Assembly: GCA_033085395.1 (NCBI GenBank)
Contig: JANQBS010000025.1
Coordinates: forward strand, 62,001 to 126,000
Length of the DNA stretch: 64,000 nucleotides
Source: Xanthoparmelia taractica
Taxonomy: Eukaryota; Ascomycota; Lecanoromycetes; Lecanorales; Parmeliaceae
Direction of reading: 5' to 3'
Part shown: in pieces, positions 1 through 11,370 of the stretch
How the letters are laid out: each line of letters starts with the position of its first letter
Position numbering within the stretch: the first letter of the stretch is position 1
Translations under genes and position numbers: made by a program
Notes under the pieces: generated by a model
The model's database searches: none
The model's input: the letters and a program-made list of their open reading frames with translations, nothing else
What the model was told of the DNA's origin: nothing

Positions 1-1068
1 GCCACCTCTTGAGCCGACTCGTGTGAAACCATAGCCGCTACAAGATATAAACTCGCGTCCAAGCCACTCGTCACCTGCGGAGTTCCGAATCAGTATTCGT
101 TATACAGGCAAGTAAGGCTTTGACTCTTTTTACAAAAAAATCCTTGAGGAGTAATGGAGATACAAGACTTCCCTCGCCTGAAAGGCTTGTGACTGCATAC
201 CCGATGCCGATTAGGTCGGAAGAATTAGAAAAAGTGCACTTACACCACCACTCGTAATAACACGCAGGCCCCCTAGCCTGAGCGACGCCCTCCGAGCATT
301 TGATTCCCGACGTTTGACGGACTCCTTCCAAGCATTGCTGCCCTTGCGCGCAATTGACTTCCTCCTACCGTCAGGCCTCTTGCTGAGCACAAACGGATTC
401 TCCTCGAGTTTCTCGCCAAGATCAAAGCGTGCATTGTTGACAACATAGTTTTCTTCCATGACATCTGTTTGCTCAAGGTCTCCTCGTCTGGCAGCTTCTT
501 TGCAGATGATCTCCATCTTGGTGTAATAGTCCGGGTGCGTGGTGGCAGCAAGTCCTTGCAAGAGGCCTGCGTAGGCAAGGATGAGAGAGCCGGTACCGAT
601 GGACATGAGGGTGCGCTCTTTGCTCGGGTCGGTTTGCTGGAGCTTGGCAAAGTCTTGGACGAGCTTGATCGGCTCGGTCTCCTTCTTGAGCACTTCTTCT
701 ACGCCTACACCGCCTGGAACGATCAAAACATCGTACTCCTTTAGATCTTCGTGGGCGTCTTCGAAATTGATGTCGGCCTTTACGGTAAGGCCTGAGGATG
801 AAGTGACCCCCGGAGTGCCGGCTGCAATGGTGCATTCGAACGCCTTGGATCCTACCAATATAGTACATCAATAAGAAAGGGTTTAATGGTGCTAGAACAA
901 CAACAATGACACACGCAAAAACCTACCTGGGTCCTTGAGTTTGTGAAAAGCATTGCTGAGAACCTCAAGAGGACCGCAAAGCTCCTGGGCTCCAAAGGAA
1001 GGATGCAAGGCAAATAGAACTTGGATCACATCTATGGGACTGTCGGAGCTTTCGTCGATTGCACTCAT
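1..1068 (-). CDS. DJ-1/PfpI (ThiJ) family protein, 3' end cut by the window edge
   Basis: Class I glutamine-amidotransferase-like fold of the DJ-1/PfpI family. Exons run 1068-927, 851-244 and 74 down past base 1. The phases agree (GTAGGT donor at 926, GTAAGT donor at 243, CAG acceptor before 74), and the last exon restores the family C-terminal motif TSGGV-TSGLDASLYLV. Visible motifs are VLIVPGG and the nucleophile-elbow region SIGTGSLILAYAGLL. The elbow normally reads C-T-G-S; here Cys is replaced by Gly, so hydrolase or chaperone chemistry depending on that Cys is unlikely. A basic insert (RRKSIARKGSNAW and following) lies before the final strand. The ATG at 1068 is the first in frame and gives a plausible N-terminus (MSAIDESSDSPIDVIQVLF). 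It may belong to a fungal clade that lacks the Cys. The family call is firm; activity is unknown. Confidence 0.85.
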
Positions 1069-1892
1069 CTTCTCAATTAGTTGTTTTTGCTACTCAAATC
1101 AAAATCCTGATATCTCGTGAGGGTAGTGATGTGGGGGAGTGATGTGGGGGAAGTCAGCGGGAGACTTGGGGACCCCGCACTGCAGGGGCAGATCTGCACT
1201 AGGTCTAATTTGGTTGGCGTGTGACTCCAGAACCCGCTACTGTTTCTGAACTACCTTGGAGTTGAAGATTGTAAGCGCCGCTGCTTGTGTCCGGACTCTG
1301 TAGTCGTTTCGGGGAAGTCTGTATGAAGTCCGGTCAGCTCACGTGAATGCTTGTCGGGGTCCGCTTTGCTGATGCCGGCACCCCATTCCTCATACTACCA
1401 TTCGGCGCGGTCTCCCATGAGACTATAACTGATTCCACCCACATTAGGAATCTATGAAGTATGGTGGAGCTTCACAAGGCAACTTATATGCGAGTCGATG
1501 CCAAGCCTCTGAACGCCACATCTTCCGCTGACTACATTGACCAGCTCCTGGAGTGTCAATGAGGGAAAGAGACAGTAACGAAGAGGGCATCTGGGATCAG
1601 CGATATCCAGGGCTCGTGACAAAGAGTTGGCAATGGGGGCAATGTTGGGTGCAGAAGGACATTTTGGATTGACTATGCCGAAAGTTAACGATCGAAGTAC
1701 TGCCAGTCACCGCGAGAGGCATTTTCGCCTGATGGTACCACTATCTTATAGTCGAGTACTTTCTGTGTGCTATGATTTAGGGATTCTTTATCTTATCATA
1801 GGCTCCCTGAATTCCTTTCTTAGGCCCACAGCAGCTACGTCCGCACTGGAAAAATGCCATGTTCTTCTAACATACGAAATCCAAACGATGCC
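1069..1892. other. Intergenic region, no supported gene
   Basis: Contains a short direct repeat (GTGATGTGGGGGA, near 1126-1150) and presumably the promoter of the DJ-1-like gene. One open stretch on the plus strand (1627-1917) has no recognisable protein character. Confidence 0.5.
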
Positions 1893-2387
1893 TCACGCAT
1901 CAACCGGTCGACCCTGAACAAGCCCACTCGAGCTCCCCGGAGCAGCCAAGTAAATATTCTCCTTAGCGAGGGCGAAAATCTTTATGTTTAGCAGCTGCCT
2001 CGGACCCACCTTACTTTCCCCACCCAGATGCGGCGGCCGTGCAACACACTCATCCCTCAAATTGCCCGCACTAACGACAATGTCATTCCAAGTCATGGTA
2101 TCCTGCTCGCCGTCCTCCATGTCAATCTTGATGACGCAGCTGCTATAGTGTCCTCTGTGTACAAACTCAGCTGGCAATAATTGCCCAACTTTGACCGCGC
2201 GGCCAAAGACGACGGGCGTGTCGAGAGCGCGGCCGGTGGAGATGCGGTTGATGGCTTGAGTGCAGACGGTATATGTAGTGGATGGGCGTTGTGTTTGCCT
2301 GGGAGGGTTTTGGGAGTAGCATCCGTTTGTGGTGGCATTTAGGATGGGTGCGGTTAATAGCGGGAGGAGGACCAGGGGATTGACCAT
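1893..2387 (-). CDS. Small secreted cysteine protein, family A member 1
   Basis: Intronless, 164 residues. Residues 1-18 (MVNPLVLLPLLTAPILNA) look like a signal peptide. After it comes a Thr-rich linker and a domain with the pattern C-x2-AI-x-RIS, then LP, then SSC-x-IKIDM, D-x-x-TW-x-DI, a C-V and GG near residue 127. Four cysteines can pair. The pattern CxxAI ... LP ... C-x-I ... C ... GG matches a family of small secreted proteins common in plant-associated and soil ascomycetes, whose function is not known to me. A second gene here, at 43852-44618, shows the same order of motifs. The start at 2387 gives the signal peptide. Possible roles are apoplastic or effector-like, by inference only. 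Confidence 0.75.
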   Translation of the reverse strand: MVNPLVLLPLLTAPILNATTNGCYSQNPPRQTQRPSTTYTVCTQAINRISTGRALDTPVVFGRAVKVGQLLPAEFVHRGHYSSCVIKIDMEDGEQDTMTWNDIVVSAGNLRDECVARPPHLGGESKVGPRQLLNIKIFALAKENIYLAAPGSSSGLVQGRPVDA

Positions 2388-5159
2388 AATGGATGGATAG
2401 CCTCAAAGATTTGAGGCGATTCGAAGAGTCCTCAAGAAATGGCGCACAGGGTGAGTTTAAAGCTCTGTGGGCATTTTATAATCTTGTGTGCTGTTGTGCG
2501 CTTAATCCTATTTTGATTGCCGTTGTCGCGCAAGCCATACATCTGCTTTGCCGTGGGCTCGCATGTCGCAAGTCAGCCCATCACTAGGATATGCGTGTGT
2601 TCCTAGGGGAACGTGCTCAGCTCAAGGCCTCTCTTTCGATGTCCAACTACGTCTTGTTAGACACCCGCGATTCATCCTACAGTTGTAACAAACCTACGAT
2701 CGAGAGGTTTCTAAGATAAGCCAACTATTGAAGAGAGACATTGAGATCTCATCTAACGGCATAGGATAAAAATGACCGAGAACAGATTGGAATACATGCA
2801 GCAAAGAACAACACTTCCGGGATGCAGGGTCTGAGCGTGGCAAACAACCCGGGAAATGCTCCTAACTTCTCCACCGTTTCGGTGACTTGCAGCAAAAGCT
2901 CCTCGCTGTCAGCAGGTGACCAAGCATATGACACCGTCCGCAGGCTTCGGGGGGAGGACGGTTTCACAACACAAATGGTCAAAAGAATGTAGCGAAACTC
3001 ATGCGTAGAAGGCAATACTTCCGGTGCATTACCCAGAATTATCACACAACCCTAAATATTTTCCCCAATTACAAATGACAAATTTTACAACTTTTGCGCA
3101 AACAACTTGCCAGCTCATCTGCAAAGGACCTTTCCAAGGCAAAAATATGTTTTATGGTTTTCTTATACCGTTTTTTCTGCAAAGACTTCTTTTTCTACAT
3201 CTTGGATCTTCTTTATTGCTTCCTTATGAAACTAAGAGCCAAGGAAGAGAGCGATTAGGATCGTGAGGGAGAATTACCTCAGGGATTTTCTGCTACGATT
3301 TCGAAGTCGTAACAAATAAAGAAGAGAACACGAGAGTAAGTTGAGATAATGAATTTACGACCATGAGGCAATGGGAGTAGCGTGCCTTAATCAATGATAA
3401 GGTGGATAGGTCATCCTGAAGCCGCCTTATCTGCTGAGTTGAATTCCTGCCAAATTCCACCCTGGAGCAAACATGCCTGAAACCGGTTTTGGAGACTATC
3501 CCGACAATTCTCGAACCTTGGTTTCATCTCATATTAGACTTATATCGAGTATCTTCTGGGACTATCGAGTATCTTCTTGACTGTCAAGTATCTCTGGACC
3601 CGTTGTCAGATTAGAACCACAACATCTGCCGTACCAATCAGAATTTTGACTTTGTGATCTCATCACTTTAATGATTGGCCGAGCAACCTCTGGGATTGTT
3701 CTCAATATAGTAAAGACATGTATTAACGTTGAAGAGCCCTTGCTATAACTCAGCTAAACGGTAGAGAAAATAGTAGCGATGGTGAGACACTCGCATTGGC
3801 GATAGCCCGCCATATTCGTTGCGGCTGGCCAGGACTTCTGCTCTTACCATATCAAGATCATTAGACTGTAGAAGTTGAGATACGTTCGGATGGAGGCCTC
3901 CGTGGATGAAACAGCTGAATGGAAGACTTGCTAGCTGCCTTATCCACCCTTGGGGTTTTTCACGATTTTGATCAGCTTAATTTCCTACAGGACCACTACC
4001 TGGCCAAGGCATCAGAAGAAGTTGGGCGCCTTGATGTCCTCAGTCACCCATGATGTCTCAGAAGATCATTTTGCATCTTGTCTAATAGAGGAAACTATGT
4101 GGATATGATGTTGCTATCAAGATGCATTACGGAAACCTGCTCGATCACTTAAGCAGAAGATGGATGACGAACCTTCCTCGACCTTATCCGTAACCCTTGT
4201 AAATGTGCCTTGTCTACAGGATATCAGTCTATTCAGACATGGGTCGACTGGTCGGTGGACTATATGGAGTACCGTGCCAAGATTACGCTGGTCCTAACTA
4301 CCTTTAGCTGACCACCACCATTCAATGGAACACCGACGCGTCATCCAGTTCAAGTCAAGAGATCCACTCAGGGGCAAAGACCATTCTCGAGAACCTGAGA
4401 GCGCTCCATCTCTGAGCAAAATACATGATCTGCCTGCCTCTGACTAAGCCGAATCCTTCGTATATCAGCAACGTCACGGTCACAATCCTTAAGAGCCATT
4501 ACCAACTTATGAATAGGAACGCTGTGGCCTGTCGGCTTAGTCACGAATCGTGTAATCAGATCTGTTTGATCAAGTCGCAACAGTGGGACTGTGGGTTAGT
4601 GGGTCCAATGTGAGGCCATAGCGGGGTAGCTGTTGATGGCTGTTTCATACATGCGATATGCGCAGGGGACACGTGTCCGGGGCGAGCACTATTTGTATGG
4701 TCACTGCACCAGCAGTTGGCTCTTCATTCGAATTGTTCTCTTTCAGAGCCATATTGTTCTTCTCCCGCCCACCCACACCTATATATAGCTACATATCTCA
4801 CTCTAGGTCTATGTCGCTAAGACATGGGAGTGTTTCTAGCGCTGGGGGGCCGGCCTGACTGCCTTACGTGCACTGCTCAGGAGGTCTTGGCTGCCCCAGT
4901 GTTGGATATGCCCAATCATCTATCTACATATCCGCTTGTGCATGCGTTGCTTTTGTATGGCCTCACTGTTTGCGAGCACTGACTATAATACAGCAAAAAT
5001 TAAGAATCTGACTATTGACGTTTGTGAAACGGGGCAGGTATAAAGCCGGGCATGCCTTGACATTTCTCCATCATTCTTACACAAATGTCCCCAACCTCAA
5101 ATCCATAGTCACCACTCCTTTCAACCCCAATACTATATATCAAATATATATCTATATCT
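2388..5159. other. Long intergenic region, no supported gene
   Basis: Short open frames occur on both strands (for example 2749-3045 minus and 4368-4580 minus), but none shows a motif, signal peptide or sensible splice context. A short repeated phrase (CGAGTATCTTCT) occurs at about 3545-3580. A simple TATATCTATATC tract lies at 5138-5165. Base composition resembles the flanking genic DNA, so an old decayed element cannot be excluded. Confidence 0.45.
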
Positions 5160-5169
5160 ATATACTCAG

Positions 5170-6006
5170 CCACAATCCCCCTGCCCCCCTTCTGTCACCT
5201 ACTGCGACTCCTCCGATGCTTCCACAATCGCCACCCTAGAAGCCACCACCATCTCTCAATGCCTCCATCCCAAGCAGGGCCTAGCCAACTTCAAAGCCTT
5301 GACAGAGCATCTCTCACAAGAGTCCTCATTGTCGCTCCAGCGATCTCTAGCTGGCAGTTCCAATGAAGTCTGTCTCGAGGTTGTTGACGTGGAGGAGATG
5401 ATCGCACGGGTAGCAAGCATAGACGCTCCCTTGTGACGGCCAGGCAGAGCGCGCGGAACCTGGAACGCATGATCTCCCACTTTTAGTGGGTTTGCTTCTG
5501 CGCCTAGTTTTGCGGAGACGGAGGGATGCGCGATCGGGTGTTGAAAAGGGAAGAAAGTCGTTTGGTAAGTCCCTCCTGCGGAATCGTCTTTGCTCCTTCA
5601 TTCATTCATTCGAGGCTGCTCTCACCAATGCCAGTGTTGTTGACGCAGTTCTCAACAGGCTGGCGACAACCCCTCAACACAGTCACGATAGAGCTTCCAC
5701 CTTGCTATTGACATGGCCATTCGAGCGAGCAGATGGAGAGGGAGCGTTGTGCTATGTTGCCGGCGAGCGAGTGAGGCTGTGCGAAGGACTGGACTTTGTT
5801 CGGGTGGACAAGTGCAATACCGAGCTGTCGGTGAGATCGGCGGAGGGAATATACACTTGTGTGGCCATGGTGAGGGAGCCAAAGGAGATGCTAGCTTAGT
5901 AAAGAAAATACTATCGGAGGATCCGGGACGGACGGGTTTTTCGAGAAGTATGATGGATAGCTGGGCCGATGCTGTCAAAGCATCGAGCAACGGATCGCAC
6001 TCATGA
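5170..6006 (+). pseudogene. Possible unrecognised or broken coding region
   Basis: Three stretches in different plus frames have protein-like composition. The first runs about 5195-5438 (STIATLEATTISQCLHPKQG and following). The second is 5486-5899, best in its C-terminal half (VRLCEGLDFVRVDKCNTELS). The third is about 5880-6006 (GDASLVKKILSEDPGRTGFS, ending SSNGSHS). I could not join them with good splice sites, and I do not recognise the family. It could be one gene with unseen introns, a frame-broken relic, or chance open frames in a GC-richer patch. Confidence 0.25.
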
Positions 6007-6347
6007 ATTATTTGTGAAAGAGCTTCTGTAGCACATGCTGGTTGTCAATATATTACATAGAGGCCCGAAAGTGTATAGATATCCAAACACAAGCTGTCTC
6101 ATACTCTATTATCTTCAGCTTACCTAGATTCTTTCCCTCTCCGGTATTTTCCTTTTCGTCCCTCTCTCTTATACTTATCCTTGAGCTTACCCGACCCGTC
6201 AACCCCAGCAGCGTCATTGCAAATTACTCCCAAATACACAACAGAAATCTTCCGCCCAAGGTCATGCCTATCTCCCTCAGGCACTCGATCTTAGACCCTA
6301 CTTTCCCATGGTGAATGGTCTTCTCAATTTTTCGTTCGCATTTGCCG

Positions 6348-8465
6348 TCATCCCCTCACCGCCAACGTCGTCTTCGACTTCTTAGACGCCGGTTCTCCAG
6401 AAGCCCCGTCATCCTCATCGTCGCGCGAGCGTTTCCTCGTCTTGCGCTGCGGCTTACCGGGCGTATCTCCACCATCTGGCTCATTGTCATCCTCTTCCTC
6501 GGGCTTTCCAGAGTCCTTGGCGCCTTTTGACCTCCCGGTAGCCTTAGGTTTCGCAGCAACCTTCCTAGGCGCCCATCTACGCGACTTTTCGTGTTCTTTA
6601 ACTGCGTTCTCGACCGATTGGTGCGTCGTATGGTCGAAGGCATAGCGACAGTTGCCCGACCATTGCGAGATGTAGTGTCTCAGCTCCGTGCCTCGGAGTA
6701 GCAGCACGGCGCTATCGCCGTACCCATCGAGGGCAATGCCGAGCTGATTAAACCACATTGCCGCCCCTGTAAAATGATCAGTCTTTGCGCAGTCTGTAGG
6801 GAATACTACACTACAGTGCCCTTGAAATCACCCAGATGCACAAGCCCCGTCAGTCCTCCTTTGATGTCGTTCTGATCGCGGTGTTCATCTGTCGGCCTAT
6901 TGCAGACAGTGACACGCAGACAGTACGTATCGGGATGGTCCACATTCACGGGCGGCAAACGCGCAAACTCGGGCGACTTTGCATATATATCGCGATAGCG
7001 CTGCCGCAATTTGGGGTCCCAGACCCCGAACCAGAAATCCAGCACTCGGGTCATGGGTCCGCCGGTGTAGCGGAGGAATTGGAGCAAGAGCTGTCGGTGG
7101 GTGGCGTTGAGCCCGTAGAAGTCGCCGGTTTCGAAGATTGGATCAAGGGTGTGCTGTTGGGCGTGCCAATGGCCGTAGTGATCGCTGCCGCACCAGTGGG
7201 GCTTGATGGCAGGATTTCGCTTCAGATGCTCTTGCTGTGAGACGTGACGTTTTTTGCTTTTGGGGTTCGGCGGCTTGATGTTTGAGTAGAACTCGTGCGC
7301 GTCCTCTTTCATGCGCTTGTGAATGCCCTCATTGTAAGACCATGGGATGCCTTGGGGATCAAGGAAGATTATGAGTTTATTGTTCTGGTCGAAGGCCATA
7401 TAGATCGCCTTTGCATCGCCATTGGCAGATGGTCGGCGAAGTATTTGATTTTGTGGATCAGAGGCGTACAGGTTGCGGTCGTTGTTCATTTTCTTATCTT
7501 TGGTCCACCCCCTGGCCCCACTTCCCCAACCTTCCCACCTTTCGGTGACGGCTGTATAGCGTTTTTTGTAGACGCCTTGACTCTTGGGGAAGCCATCTAC
7601 CTGCTCGCCTACAAGGCTCTTTCCCCCTTTGCGATCCAGTCCTCCCACTGGTCTGGCTCGTGGCTGTCCATCTCTTCATATGCCCCTTCGATGAGCTCCT
7701 TCGCATCGTTTTCCGTGGCTAGCTTTGCTTCGGTTGCCTTTGAGCCTACCATGTGTTGAACAAATTTCGTCCGTGTTGTCTTTTCCTGAAGCTTCGAATT
7801 ATAGTACTTCGCCATTTTCTTGTTGAAGGCGTCGAAATCCTTGCTAGATTTGAACATGTCTTTCGGGTCACTCAAGTCCACATTGACGAAGAATTCACAA
7901 CGAACAATCCGGCCCTTCCATTCGAAATCGACGTATGTAATTTCTCCATCCTTATCGGTGGGCCGTTTAAAAGGTTCGTTGGATGGAATTTCCCAAAGTT
8001 CGTGGTATGTTTCTTGCTCGAGCTCTTCCCAATGCTTGTGCAGACGGTCGATGAATGTGCAATGGCTTTCGCCCTTTGCTTTTTCCCAATGATACTTCGA
8101 ACGCTTTCTCAAATGCTCAAACAGTTCCGGTTTACCATCCTTCCACACAAAACGGTCATTCAAGAGCTGTCGAGGTTGTGAGTTAGCAGACTTGATCCTC
8201 ATTAATTCCGCCATGAGATGCAGCTCATAGCTTCGCTTGCAGCCAAACCGCGGGCTATAGTGGCAGCCTTTTCATCGGGCGTCTTGAGCATGTATGGTTT
8301 TTTATTTGCTTTAGGCTTGACTAGTGTTCGCTCCTCGTCCACTTCACCCTCGGTCCCTCTAGCACATTCTCCAATGTCGCTGACTTCCATGACACTTTCT
8401 ACATCTTCTTCTTCTTCGTCGTATTCATCCTCCAACTTAATTTTCTCGATCTTCTTTGATGTCAT
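6348..8465 (-). CDS. TET/JBP-like 2-oxoglutarate Fe(II) dioxygenase-domain protein
   Basis: Four exons (8465-8241, 8166-7613, 7511-6820, 6766-6348) give 629 residues with all phases consistent. The N-terminus is acidic and Lys-rich (LEDEYDEEEEDVESVMEVSD). The central part has no motif I recognise. The catalytic half reads YCLRVTVCNRPTDEHRDQND-x-KGGLTGLVHLGDFKG, with HxD as the likely iron ligands. The last exon gives GIALDGYG, LLLRGTELRHYISQW (distal His) and NCRYAFDHTTHQS (Arg for 2-oxoglutarate). The C-terminus is a basic nuclear-localisation-like tail (KPQRKTRKRSRDDED, PASKKSKT). These motifs match the fungal TET/JBP-like oxygenases, some of which oxidise 5-methylcytosine; the substrate here is unknown. 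Introns 1 and 3 can only be joined with GC donors. If those are rejected, the gene is frame-broken at both places. Confidence 0.65.
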
Positions 8466-9797
8466 CGTCGCTTTTGTGACCGCACAAGACAGTGGGGTTT
8501 GAGGATGAAGGCCCGTGCAGAAGCCGATCACAAGCTTACTACCTATCCTAATCGAACACAATCGATTCCTCGCGTACAATAATTGATCTTGGAGACTACC
8601 CTACATGTGGATTCCTCTGCGAGAGATGAAAGGTGCATAGAACAAATTGATCCCTAACAGTAGCTCCCGCAAAGACGTCCCCCTTACATAGAGAAAGCGA
8701 TCAAGCTTCTCCTCTAGACAGGATCCGAATGCATAGCGTGCAAAACCCTCGCTTTCAGTCTTTGCCGCATGCGGAATATCCGATCTTTGTCCTCATCTCG
8801 AATCTTGCATCATCCATTTTGATCTCTTGCGAAACAAAGAAGCCGCATCCGGTCGGATTATTTCCAAATTCCATTGCTCTGACAGGAAGTACAAAAAGAA
8901 AACTCTTCGGTGATCGCAACCAGCAATAGAAAGCGCATCATTATGTAGATGCTAATGGTAGTGGAGAGATAATTTTCGTCTTCCAGCATCGCCTTTTGCC
9001 TTATCCACAGCGAACAAAGCCGAGGGAATAACAGATTGTATGACTGCCGAAAAGGGTCCGATGCGGCATTTTAGGTCTATGATCCTCAGGATCGAAGGAC
9101 TAACACACATACACGTCACCGGCACCGAAAGCCAAAGATACAGAAGGCCAGACTGTCCCCACATTGGGATCAGCCAGCCTTGATAGGTACGTTCTCTCAC
9201 CCCGGCGCCGAGAAGAACTTCAATGTCTATATGGAAAAGATCTGGAGTGATGATAGCTGTATATATGCGTGAGCGGGAGGAACAGGAGATTGCCATGATT
9301 TGAAAAAGGTAGGACCGATTGAGCCATTTGCGGATGCAAGGCCTGTGTATACAAAATTGGACTGCTCGTACGTCTTTCTGGGATTGAAATGTATAAGAGA
9401 CATGTCGTTAAGTCTCAAGACCCACAAGTCCACCGTCTGGCGTTGGCAAGTGATTAGCGGATTGCCTCCGTCGAATCAGGCTCAGAATTGGTGTCCTCAT
9501 TCTTATACACCCAATTCTGTGATCTCCATAGGGGCAGTTGAAGTCCTCTGGTGACTGGACGTGATGTCCTGCCGAGGAAAGAGCCAATTCCCGTACTCGT
9601 TCCTTGGTATTGCGAACAGTGGACCGGGAGGTGACTATAAGTGTAGCCTTCGGCGGTATTGTTCCGCGTCACGTGAGTTGGCGTGATCTCCGATTTGTAG
9701 GTCTCTCTAGACATTAGCGCAACCGCGATCACCGACATACAGTAGATAAAGTACCTTCTGAGTCCCGGTCTCACAGGAACAAGTAGATAAATATACA
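8466..9797. other. Intergenic region, no supported gene
   Basis: Overlapping minus-strand open frames at 8952-9296 and 9227-9433 are hydrophobic in part, but share no motif with any family I know and have no clear splice sites. The region separates the divergently transcribed dioxygenase and hydrolase genes and must contain both promoters. Confidence 0.45.
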
Positions 9798-10629
9798 ATG
9801 TGTCTTACAATGTCCCTCCCAACCATCGTCATCGTCCCCGCCGCCTGCCAAACCCCAGCCCACTACCAACCCCTCGCATCCGCCCTCCAAACAGCCAACT
9901 TCACGGTAGCAGTCATCCCGCTCCCTTCCGTCGGCGCGTCTCCGGGCCTGAAGAACTTTGACGAAGATGTTTCCGCTATTCGCAAAGTCGTTAGCAGCTT
10001 GGTAGATGACGGCGCCGAAGTTATCGTGCTAATGCACTCTTATGGCGGCTTGCCTGGGTCTGCTGCTATGAAGGGGCTGGGAGTAAAGGAAAGGGCCAAG
10101 GGTGAGAAGCAAGGGGGCGTAAAGAGGTTAGTGTATGTGTCGAGTTATGTTTTGAAGGAGGGTGAGGCGCTGCCGAATAAGGGTGATGTGGAGACGCTGA
10201 GGTCTTACGGCGAGAGCTTTGACGAGAAGGTCCATTTCCATTCGCATTGAAAAAATTTAGTATGGTGTTTTTGACGATATGTAGGCCGGCACACTCCTCG
10301 TCGGTAAAGATGCCGCCCTCTACGCCTTCTTCCACGACATCCCGGCTTCCGAGGGCGAGCACTGGGCTTCGTTGCTCGAACCGCATAGTGTGGGTGCCAT
10401 GTGGAGTGATCAGAAGTACGCAGCATTCAAAGATATAGCGTCCACCTATATTGTGTGCATGCTGGATCGCATCGTGCCTGTCGAGCAGCAGGAGGGGATA
10501 ATTAAAAGTGCGAAGGAGGTGCAGGCGACCGCGTTTGATGTGGTAGAAAGATTGCAGTCCGGACATGAGCCAAATCTCAGTAAGGTGGAGGAACTGGTTG
10601 GTGTGATCGAGAGGGCGGCGGGGAATTGA
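9798..10629 (+). CDS. Alpha/beta hydrolase family protein
   Basis: Two exons, 9798-10229 and 10285-10629, 258 residues. The intron is 55 bases (GTCCAT donor, TATGTAG acceptor, phase 0). The N-terminal strand reads TIVIVPAACQTPAHYQPLAS. The nucleophile elbow is VLMHSYGGLPGS (G/H-x-S-x-G type, Ser central). A strand before the acid reads YIVCMLDRIVPVEQQ (Asp) and the likely catalytic His is in LQSGHEPNLS. This is the salicylate-esterase or hydroxynitrile-lyase-like branch common in fungi (AB hydrolase-1/6 type). Substrate not predictable. ATG codons at 9798 and 9810 are both possible. No signal peptide, so probably cytosolic. Confidence 0.85.
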
Positions 10630-11370
10630 TTGACATTGATAGGTAATCATAGAGTGATTCCGTTAGGCGGCAGTACATAGGCTATCCCATAACCTCATTA
10701 GGGCTTATTTGAGAAGGGAATTGGCTTTTTTTGGAAACATCGTGACCGTCGACGGAGTAATGAAGTCTCCCTTTGAGAGGATTGATGTCATGTCAGCTGG
10801 AGAGTCACTGTGAGTAAGACCGTTTATAGCAGTATAGCATTTCTATTAGTCTCCAAATGAGATAAGAAAGCAATGGAATCAGAAATAGTAATTTGTACCG
10901 ACAGCCTATGCGCTAAAGGTTGCTGTTGGACAACGTCCAGCATTGAGCCTTGTCATCACCCCAGGCACGGCGTTCGAGCTTGGAGTACGACCACTGCTAG
11001 CTTCGAAGGTAATGCAAGGCTGGATAAGATGCCACTTATATGATGTGCAAGGAAACAATTTGGATGTTCGCAATTGGGGCCGGTCTAGACGCATAAGCGA
11101 CGGCAATGGAGTGGAAACGGAAGATTTCTACTTCTTCGGAAGACATCAAATACTTCACTGTCAAAGCAATTAGTGTGATTTGCGTCAAAACCGTCCTATA
11201 AATATGGTACAGAATAAATCGTTTCTCATGCCGCCATCGCCTCCAAAATCACCACACCAGCAAGCTACACTGAAGCCGCTCTCAAACCGCCACACTCACC
11301 AACTCGCAAAGCACCCCCCTTCCCCCTTTCCCCCCTCCTCTCCCCCCTCCCCTTCCCCCCCAACCACTCC
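10630..11370. other. Intergenic region, no supported gene
   Basis: Contains a short plus-strand open frame (10943-11173) without motifs. The last 90 bases (11310-11370) are a C-rich tract next to the stop of the following gene. Confidence 0.45.

Noticed and set aside
6836..8181. Plus-strand open frames over the dioxygenase gene
   Set aside because: Antisense shadows; the minus frames carry the HxD motif and the coherent domain order.
9798..10629. A biosynthetic cluster joining the hydrolase, reductase, P450 and O-methyltransferase relic
   Set aside because: These genes are spread over 50 kb with unrelated genes and transposons in between, and no backbone synthase is present.
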